A stretch of DNA of 41,920 nt, from positions 1 through 41,920 of the forward strand of contig JAQBVJ010000061.1 in the NCBI GenBank assembly GCA_027623235.1. The letters are read 5' to 3'. The notes under the pieces were generated by a model. The model had not been told where the DNA came from and made no database searches. It worked only from the letters and a program-made list of their open reading frames with translations. Each line of letters begins with the position of its first letter. The stretch's first letter is position 1. This document shows, in pieces, positions 36,425 through 41,920 of the stretch. The DNA comes from Planctomycetota bacterium. Its GTDB lineage: Bacteria; Planctomycetota; Planctomycetia; Planctomycetales; Planctomycetaceae. Both the position numbers and the translations under genes were made by a program.

Positions 36425-37282
36425 GTGACTGCGCATCCCGAAAGAATCGACATGACCCGATGGAGCCAGATGGCGATGGCGATTGCCGGTGCGCTGACAT
36501 TGAGCGGCTGCGCGGTTGTACCGACGAGTCCGTTATCTGCCGACGTGGCCGCTCGGTGTGGCAACTGCCGCGACAGCGTTCACATCGTGTTCGTCCATTC
36601 GCCGGTTGACCCGGCCGACGTGGCCGGGTTGTCGAAAATCGCCGATTCGTTCTGCGAGGCCGGATTCGAAAACACGACAACCTTTAATCTGTATCAAGAT
36701 GGCAGCCCCGAGTCGCTTGCGTGTCGCGTCAGAGAAATTCACGCGAGATGCCCGGGAAGCCGCGTGATGCTGGTCGGGTTCAGTTCGGGAGCTCTGATCG
36801 CTCGCCGGGCGGCGAAGCGTCTTGAGCCCGACGGAATCTGCATCGACACGCTCGTCTATCTGGACGCGGCAGTTCTGCACCTGATCCGCGAAGAGGAACC
36901 GTGCAACGTGTTGCGGCACGTGTTGATTTTTCGTGAAGGGATGCCGATCCCCAGAGTCGGAGACTGCCCGGAAATCTGCCGCGTCGAAGAGTGGAATCAC
37001 TTCCGTGTCCCGACGACGCAGTGCGCCTGCGACAAGCTGTTGTGCGAGGCGATCCGCCTGGTCGATTCCCGAGGACACCAGCAGGCTCCGTACGAGCCCG
37101 CACCGCCGACACCGGCTGTCCCTTACCAGGACGTGCCGACTCTGCAACTGCCTGAGCCGACGGCCCAGGCCACTGCCGAGTCACGCGTGTTCCTGCTGCC
37201 AGCTCCGCGAAGTCAGCCAGCGTGGTTCAAGCCGGGCGGCATCGAAGTCGACAGCGGGAGAATTGCGAGTGTGCCTCGCTGA
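36425..37282 (+). CDS. Lipoprotein with alpha/beta-hydrolase-like core
   Basis: The product is 285 residues from the GTG at 36425, which has GGAG 6 bases upstream; the ATG at 36452 gives a tidier signal peptide and is possible. The lipobox is LSGC. The core has IVFVHSP and VMLVGFSSGALIARRAA, a GxSxG nucleophile elbow (GFSSG) of an alpha/beta-hydrolase fold, then LVYLDAAVL. Cysteines are frequent (CGNCRDS, CPEIC, CAC), so disulfides are likely. The C-terminal 60 residues are Pro-rich. A hydrolase activity is plausible but the rest of the triad is not obvious. Confidence 0.7.
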   Translation: MTAHPERIDMTRWSQMAMAIAGALTLSGCAVVPTSPLSADVAARCGNCRDSVHIVFVHSPVDPADVAGLSKIADSFCEAGFENTTTFNLYQDGSPESLACRVREIHARCPGSRVMLVGFSSGALIARRAAKRLEPDGICIDTLVYLDAAVLHLIREEEPCNVLRHVLIFREGMPIPRVGDCPEICRVEEWNHFRVPTTQCACDKLLCEAIRLVDSRGHQQAPYEPAPPTPAVPYQDVPTLQLPEPTAQATAESRVFLLPAPRSQPAWFKPGGIEVDSGRIASVPR

Positions 37283-37308
37283 CAGACCGTCTGGAAACTT
37301 TGGCACGG

Positions 37309-37445
37309 GCATCGCGGCGCTGTGGAAATAAATCCGAGGGTGGCGGCGATGTCGCGGTGGTGAATCGCGAGCTCCGCCACCGAAGTTCTCGCCTGCGGCT
37401 CAACGTTAAACGACCGACGCAGAGGCCGTGCCGAACAGTATTGGC
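37309..37445. repeat. Partial inverted copy of the 5.3 kb palindrome
   Basis: This segment matches 5303-5444 in reverse complement with few differences, including CGCCTGCGGCTCAACGTTAAAC and the flank to CAATACTG/CAATAGTG. The far inner and outer arms are missing, so the copy is truncated at its left end. It lies between the lipoprotein and the esterase gene. Confidence 0.85.
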
Positions 37446-37517
37446 AGGATGCCCGTGCTGTACTCACCACTTGCTGGAAGCCCGTGCCACAAGGATGCGA
37501 TCCGTCTGTTCTGTGAG

Positions 37518-38327
37518 TCATTTCTTGTCGCTGCTGTGTTCGACGAGTTTTTGAAACGCCGTCGCGTACCGGCGACCGAACTCGCGGTAGGACTGTGAGT
37601 CGAAGTGCACCTGATCGCCTTTGTGCGAGAGTCCGTCGGAATTCACAAACGCGGCATGCTTCACTTTCTCAGCGATGTCGCGGTGAGCCTGGTCGACTCG
37701 CTTTTTGTCTTCGCTCCACGGTCGCTCTTTGAACTGTCCCATCTGGCCGGCGATAAACGGGACCGACTCTGCGTTGAGCTCTTTACGAAGTCGTGCGATC
37801 AGCTCGTGGAGTTTCGTTTCATAGACTGCGGCCAGTTCCAGCTTTGAGTCCGACTCACCCTGGTGCCACAGGATTCCCTTCAGCACGCCGGATTTCATCG
37901 CGAGTTTTGCGCGGCGGATCGTGTCGTCGTACGGGTGGCTTGTCGTCTGACCATGATAGCCGCCGGGTTCCCACGTGGAGATCGGTGAGCCTCCCGCCGC
38001 GCACGGGATCAGGCCGATCGTGATTGTCGGATCGGCCTCAGCAATCTGTTTTGCGAATTCGCGACCGATGCCGACTCCTGCTGAAGACTTGTCGAAGTGC
38101 AGCGGAGCCCCCGCCGGCTTCCACTCGCCAGACTTTGTCAGCATGAAAATTCGTGGGATCGGTTTGCGATCCTCGTCCGTGACCTGGCCTCGCCCCGCCA
38201 TGTTGGACTGCCCGACGAGGAGGAACAGATGGACTTTGCTGGTGTCCGCCGGAAGGTCATCGGCTCGCAGTCCGGTAACAGCCAAAGAGAGTGCCAGAAA
38301 CAACGCCAATACGATTGAACGATTCAT
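37518..38327 (-). CDS. Sialate O-acetylesterase-like SGNH hydrolase
   Basis: The product is 269 residues with a signal peptide (1-22). It has LFLLVGQSNMAGRG (nucleophile Ser), IPCAAGGSPISTW, ILWHQGESDS and GLSHKGDQVHFDSQSYREFG with the Asp/His pair at the C-terminus. These are the blocks of the SASA/CE6-type carbohydrate esterases, which remove acetyl groups from sialic acids or xylan. The protein is exported, presumably to the periplasm, and would help digest acetylated polysaccharide. Confidence 0.92.
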   Translation of the reverse strand: MNRSIVLALFLALSLAVTGLRADDLPADTSKVHLFLLVGQSNMAGRGQVTDEDRKPIPRIFMLTKSGEWKPAGAPLHFDKSSAGVGIGREFAKQIAEADPTITIGLIPCAAGGSPISTWEPGGYHGQTTSHPYDDTIRRAKLAMKSGVLKGILWHQGESDSKLELAAVYETKLHELIARLRKELNAESVPFIAGQMGQFKERPWSEDKKRVDQAHRDIAEKVKHAAFVNSDGLSHKGDQVHFDSQSYREFGRRYATAFQKLVEHSSDKK

Positions 38328-38399
38328 GAGTGAATTCCTGGATAGAGCAAGCGACCTGTGACAGCCTCTTCAGGTTGATTTGAGAATTGACATGCCAGG

Positions 38400-38434
38400 C
38401 CGCAGACGGCCGCCTCAAGTTTGCGGCCGTGCGG
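38400..38434. repeat. GC-rich hairpin upstream of DUF1559 gene
   Basis: CCGCAGACGGCCGC (38400-38413) pairs imperfectly with GCGGCCGTGCGG (38423-38434) around a 9-base loop, in the divergent spacer between the esterase and DUF1559 genes. No T-run follows. Confidence 0.4.
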
Positions 38435-38518
38435 TGCGCGTCGGTATAGTCCGGCGCGGGCAGTTGAGTGTCCAGCATTGCGGCTCACCCGCTCACCCGA
38501 CGCCTGTAGAGAGATCGC

Positions 38519-39400
38519 ATGATGGCTCGCCGGATTCGCAGGGGATTTACTCTGGTCGAAGTAACGACCGTAATCTTCGTGGTGGCGATTCTGGCGTCGC
38601 TCATTCTGCCGTCTCTGCAGGCGGCTCGCAGTGCTTCGCGGCGGGACCAGTGCCTGAACAATCTCAAGCAGATCGGGATCGGGCTGCACAACTACCACGA
38701 TACCCACAAGTGCTTTCCTCCTGGCTGGGTCAATTATACGCCCGACGCCGGCGACAGGCCGCGGCTCGGCTGGCAGACCCTGCTTCTTCCGTTCGTTGAG
38801 CAAGGGACGATTTACCAGAAGCTGTATCCGGACATGATTGCCAGGCAGGTCCGCAAGAGCACGATTGTCGAGACCGGGATTCCTCTGTTCCGCTGTCCGT
38901 CTGACATGACCCCGGCCACGAACCCTTTGCGCGGCGGATTCGGCACTTCCAATTACTCAGGCAACTTCGGCACGGTCGCGCCCCCGCGGTGGCTGACCGG
39001 CGGGATGAATTCCGCCTGGCCTGGTGAGCCCTCGACGCTGACAACGACCGACGGAATCTTCTGGTCTAACAGCCGGGTCCGATTTCGCGACTGCCGGGAC
39101 GGCCTCTCAAACATCATTTCAGCGGGTGAGAAGTGTTTCGCCGGCGGAGCCGGAATCTGGATGGGAGTTCGCGGCAACGAATTTGAGAACGATGTCGTCA
39201 CCGATTTCAGCGTCGGCAACGAAATGAACTCGGGCCCTGGCTCGTTCTCAAGCCGGCATGAGAGTGGCGCCAATTTCCTGTTGGGTGATGGCTCCGTGAG
39301 ATTCATTAGTGACCTTGTAGCGAGCGGCACCAGTCAAGGGCCGGGGCTTTACCAGGACCTCAGCAGCCGTTCCGACGGGCGGACCCTTGGCGAGTTCTAA
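38519..39400 (+). CDS. DUF1559 protein with type IV pilin signal (first)
   Basis: The product is 293 residues. RRGFTLVEVTTVIFVVAI is a class III prepilin signal with Gly at -1 and Glu at +5, so the protein is processed by a prepilin peptidase and stays in the inner membrane or a pseudopilus. The DUF1559 domain follows: CLNNLKQIGIGLHNYHDTH, CPSDMTP, GGFGTSNYSGNFGTV, IWMGVRGNEFENDVVTD and ANFLLGDGSVRFI. DUF1559 (SBP_bac_10) proteins occur in tens to hundreds of copies in planctomycetes. The gene starts with two ATGs; the next paralog is 44 bases on. Confidence 0.93.
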   Translation: MMARRIRRGFTLVEVTTVIFVVAILASLILPSLQAARSASRRDQCLNNLKQIGIGLHNYHDTHKCFPPGWVNYTPDAGDRPRLGWQTLLLPFVEQGTIYQKLYPDMIARQVRKSTIVETGIPLFRCPSDMTPATNPLRGGFGTSNYSGNFGTVAPPRWLTGGMNSAWPGEPSTLTTTDGIFWSNSRVRFRDCRDGLSNIISAGEKCFAGGAGIWMGVRGNEFENDVVTDFSVGNEMNSGPGSFSSRHESGANFLLGDGSVRFISDLVASGTSQGPGLYQDLSSRSDGRTLGEF

Positions 39401-39444
39401 GCGGAGATGCACCGATTACCTGTTCTTCTAACTGAGTGAGATTC

Positions 39445-40344
39445 ATGACGCACCCGCGATCACAAATTCGACCAGGCTTTACGCTGGTCGAACTCGTCAC
39501 TGTCGTTTTTGTCGTGACGATATTGCTCGTCCTGCTCGCCCCGTCGATTCAGAAAGCTCAGCAGGACGCACGGCTCGACACGTGCAAATACCACTTGAAG
39601 CAGATCGGACTGGCACTGCACAACTACAACGATGTCCATGCCACCATGCCGCCAGCCTGGACGGGGCATCATCCCGGCCCAGGCGAAGGCGGTCGCTACG
39701 GCTGGAGCATGTTTCTTACACCGTACGTGGATGAAGGCCCGATCTACAATCGCGTAGACTTCAATGACCAGAAGCCCGGACAGGCTCAGGAAACCAGAAC
39801 CGCTCTCACTGTATTTCGCTGCCCGTCAGACACGACGGCAGCACAGAATTCCATGCGAGGTGGATTCGGCACCTCGAATTACTCGGGAAATTTCGGGATG
39901 GTCGCTGCTCCCAGATGGCTGGCTTCCGGACTCAGCACTAACTGGCCGGGGCAGGCACCCACTCCAATCCGGACCGACGGCATTTTCTGGTTGAACAGTA
40001 GCTGCAGATTCCGCGACATCACGGACGGCTCTTCCAACACCTTCATGGTGGGCGAGCGGGCTGTCAGCAGCGCGGCGGGAATCTGGATGGGCGTTCGCGG
40101 CAACAATTTCGAAAGCGACCAGGTCACCGACTGCAGTCCCGGAAACGAGATCAACTCGGGCATAGGTTCGTTCTCCAGTTCTCACAAAGGCGGCGCCGTC
40201 TTCCTGATGTGTGACGGCTCGGTGAGGTTCATCGCCGAGAACATCGAGTCCGGAATGGAAAACTCAGGACGCGGCAGTCTGCAGCCGAAGACGTTCCAGC
40301 GACTCGCCAGTCGTCATGACAACCTTGTAGTCGGCGAATTCTGA
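39445..40344 (+). CDS. DUF1559 protein with type IV pilin signal (second)
   Basis: The product is 300 residues from the ATG at 39445; a GTG 9 bases earlier is possible. RPGFTLVELVTVVFVVTI is the prepilin signal. The body matches the first DUF1559 protein closely: LKQIGLALHNYNDVH, CPSDTTA, GGFGTSNYSGNFGMV, IWMGVRGNNFESDQVTD and AVFLMCDGSVRFI. The two genes are a tandem duplication and probably one transcript. The final GEF ending is shared as well. Confidence 0.93.
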   Translation: MTHPRSQIRPGFTLVELVTVVFVVTILLVLLAPSIQKAQQDARLDTCKYHLKQIGLALHNYNDVHATMPPAWTGHHPGPGEGGRYGWSMFLTPYVDEGPIYNRVDFNDQKPGQAQETRTALTVFRCPSDTTAAQNSMRGGFGTSNYSGNFGMVAAPRWLASGLSTNWPGQAPTPIRTDGIFWLNSSCRFRDITDGSSNTFMVGERAVSSAAGIWMGVRGNNFESDQVTDCSPGNEINSGIGSFSSSHKGGAVFLMCDGSVRFIAENIESGMENSGRGSLQPKTFQRLASRHDNLVVGEF

Positions 40345-40416
40345 CAGCCGCCCAGCCACGGAACACTTCGAGATTATTTTCAAGACATCAACACCTCAAA
40401 CGGATGAGGCAACATC

Positions 40417-41466
40417 ATGCGAAAGTTCGAAGCGGAAACAGGTTTCAAGACACTCCTGAAGACACTCGGGTTTTTGTCAGTGGCACTCCTGCTGGCTGCG
40501 ACATCCGGCTGCGGAGATGACGATGCCGACTCGGACGGCGACGGTGACGCGTCCGCAGAAGGTGGCTCGGGTGGCGATCAAGCCGGTTCGGTCCCCACGG
40601 CGAAGCCTGGCACTCCAGAGGCGGCTGTCTACGCCGCGCTGGATGACGCGACGACTCGACTGAAAAAGGCCGACGTTTACGGATTCATGGAGCACTACGC
40701 TCCCGTGTCTGACATCGCCCGCATGCGGCGCAGCAAGGAATCGATGGATGAAGCCGTGCAGGAACTCACAGAGAAACCGGAGCGGCTCAACATGCTGATC
40801 GATATTTTTCAGCGGGCCCGCAAGGGAACGATTGAGTTCGACGAATCGGGAAGCACCGCCACCATTGTTCTTCCGGTGCCTGAAGTCAAAACAGAGCCGG
40901 AGCCACCTGTCAGTGTCATCAAAGAGCCCGTCCTGACGAACGCAAAGCTCAGCGGTTACGGCGGTGACATCGGTGAGGTCGTCGGCAAAGCCCTGGCCGC
41001 GTTGAATGCCGGCGAATCCGAAGCCTTCGTAGCCAACATGTTCCCGGCCAGCGAATTGCGACACCCGGACGCGGCGGCTCAGCAGGCAATACTCAAGGCG
41101 AAACTCGCCGCGAGCCCGGAGATGATCGAGCAAATGAAAACCGACCTGGCCGCCATCAGTGAGCTGACTCCGAAAATGGAGGACGGCGGCAAGACCGCTG
41201 TGTTTGCTCTTGCGGGAGGCGAGATTGAATACGGTCGCGGGAAGATCACGCTGCCGAATCGCACTTTCAAGTTTCAGCTGGTTGAAGGATCCTGGCGACT
41301 CTTTGACAACACAACTGCGATTCGCAAAGAGATTTCCCGTCAGTCCGCGTTGTCGCCACCGGAATTCGAAGGACCGGAGGAAATCTCGGGAGACTACATT
41401 CAATTCGAGCGGCTTGGTGACCAGTGGCGGCTCGGCAAGATTCAAGTGCGGCCGCCGCGCAACTGA
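40417..41466 (+). CDS. Lipoprotein of unknown function
   Basis: The product is 349 residues with a GAGG ribosome site. The lipobox is TSGC (Cys32), followed by an acidic and Ser/Gly-rich linker (33-60). Two similar alpha/beta regions follow: AAVYAALDDATTRLKKADVYGFMEHYAP (split) at about 68-100 and VGKALAALNAGESEAFVANMFPA near 190-215, each with a beta-rich tail (TATIVLPVPEVK; GGEIEYGRG). The paired layout suggests duplicated NTF2-like domains. It lies 72 bases after the second DUF1559 gene, a common neighbour arrangement in planctomycetes. Confidence 0.8.
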   Translation: MRKFEAETGFKTLLKTLGFLSVALLLAATSGCGDDDADSDGDGDASAEGGSGGDQAGSVPTAKPGTPEAAVYAALDDATTRLKKADVYGFMEHYAPVSDIARMRRSKESMDEAVQELTEKPERLNMLIDIFQRARKGTIEFDESGSTATIVLPVPEVKTEPEPPVSVIKEPVLTNAKLSGYGGDIGEVVGKALAALNAGESEAFVANMFPASELRHPDAAAQQAILKAKLAASPEMIEQMKTDLAAISELTPKMEDGGKTAVFALAGGEIEYGRGKITLPNRTFKFQLVEGSWRLFDNTTAIRKEISRQSALSPPEFEGPEEISGDYIQFERLGDQWRLGKIQVRPPRN

Positions 41467-41559
41467 CAGCCCTGTGAGAATTGGTGGAGCGGCGACGCAA
41501 GCCAACCGGAATTTGTCGATATCCGTATCCCGAACACGAGCAACCAGACGAGAACTCTC

Positions 41560-41901
41560 ATGATGACGCCACTTCGTGTACTGCTGGTCGCAATTGGGGT
41601 TGCCCTCTCAGCGACGCCGGATCTTTTCGCGGACGAATTCCAAACGGACATCGTCTTCGCGAAGCGCGGCGACCAGGAATTGAAGTTCGACATCGCGCTT
41701 CCGTCCGGCGAAGGCCAGATGCGGCCGACTGTTCTGTGTATTCACGGTGGCGGCTGGCGCGCGGGAAGTCGGGCTTCCTACCACGAACAGGTCAAGAGTC
41801 TTGCGAAGCTCGGCTATGTGGCGGCGACGGTTGAATATCGACTGACTTCCGTGCAGCAATTCCCGGCCGAAGGGACCGCTTGGACTCAAACGCGACGATG
41901 A
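41560..41901 (+). CDS. Alpha/beta-hydrolase esterase, truncated
   Basis: The product has a signal peptide (1-25, ends LFA) and an alpha/beta-hydrolase start: TVLCIHGGGWRAGSR (oxyanion HGGG) and YVAATVEYRLTS, as in BD-FAE/carboxylesterases. The family normally continues for 170-200 residues with the GxSxG nucleophile and His. Here the frame changes character after QQFPAE and stops at residue 113, so this is a frameshift, a recombination break or a joining error near the window edge. It cannot be active as read. Confidence 0.75.
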   Translation: MMTPLRVLLVAIGVALSATPDLFADEFQTDIVFAKRGDQELKFDIALPSGEGQMRPTVLCIHGGGWRAGSRASYHEQVKSLAKLGYVAATVEYRLTSVQQFPAEGTAWTQTRR

Positions 41902-41920
41902 GGCAATCTGGGGAAACCTA

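Noticed and set aside
40477..41505. 342-codon open frame on the minus strand
   Set aside because: It is opposite the lipoprotein, which has a lipobox and ribosome site.

Overview
The window is chromosomal DNA of a planctomycete, probably Planctomycetia (inferred, not proven). The markers are a DUF1501 Tat-exported protein, two DUF1559 proteins with type IV pilin-like N-termini, two Tat-exported Gfo/Idh/MocA oxidoreductases, a PQQ-type beta-propeller protein with a WPQWRGP start, a pilin-signal leucine-rich-repeat protein, a hydroxysqualene dehydroxylase, and palindromic repeats carrying planctomycete-style arms. It is mostly ordinary core and secreted-protein genes. There is no phage, CRISPR array, rRNA or tRNA that I can see.

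Layout. 1-5.1 kb: a secreted papain-fold-like protein, a metallophosphoesterase translationally coupled to a CDP-alcohol phosphatidyltransferase, and a large membrane-anchored protein on the minus strand. 5.1-5.7 kb: a gene-free region holding a nested palindrome; a partial inverted copy lies at 37.3 kb. 5.7-8.2 kb: pyrD, trpS and two tandem paralogous small membrane proteins (61 and 58 aa). 8.3-12.6 kb: a serpin divergent from a PQQ-like propeller protein, a palindromic element, and a Gfo/Idh/MocA protein. 12.7-18.5 kb: an HD-domain phosphohydrolase, a GT87-like membrane protein, a second Gfo/Idh/MocA protein with a clear terminator, a DUF6580 membrane protein and a small membrane-anchored protein. 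18.6-23.0 kb, minus strand: a flagellar export-gate operon, pilin-like ORF-fliO-fliP-fliQ-fliR-flhB, interrupted by two different palindromic repeats. Its flhB stops before the NPTH autocleavage domain.

23.4-30 kb: a TPR lipoprotein, an SH3-like small protein, the pilin-signal LRR protein, the DUF1501 protein and an overlapping hpnE-like gene that carries an in-frame palindromic repeat. 30.2-35.2 kb: eno with a terminator, an FtsB/DivIC-like protein, an IS110 transposase fragment, proC and aroC. 35.3-41.9 kb: an isoprenylcysteine methyltransferase-like protein, an alpha/beta-hydrolase-like lipoprotein, a sialate O-acetylesterase-like protein, two tandem DUF1559 proteins, a lipoprotein and a truncated esterase.

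The strongest unexplained signals are (1) the palindromic repeat families, one translated inside hpnE and two splitting the flagellar operon, (2) the FlhB without its switch domain, (3) an inhibitory-type serpin with a predicted P1 arginine, and (4) the pilin-signal LRR protein and its short relative upstream of fliO. I found no clear new defence or mobile system.
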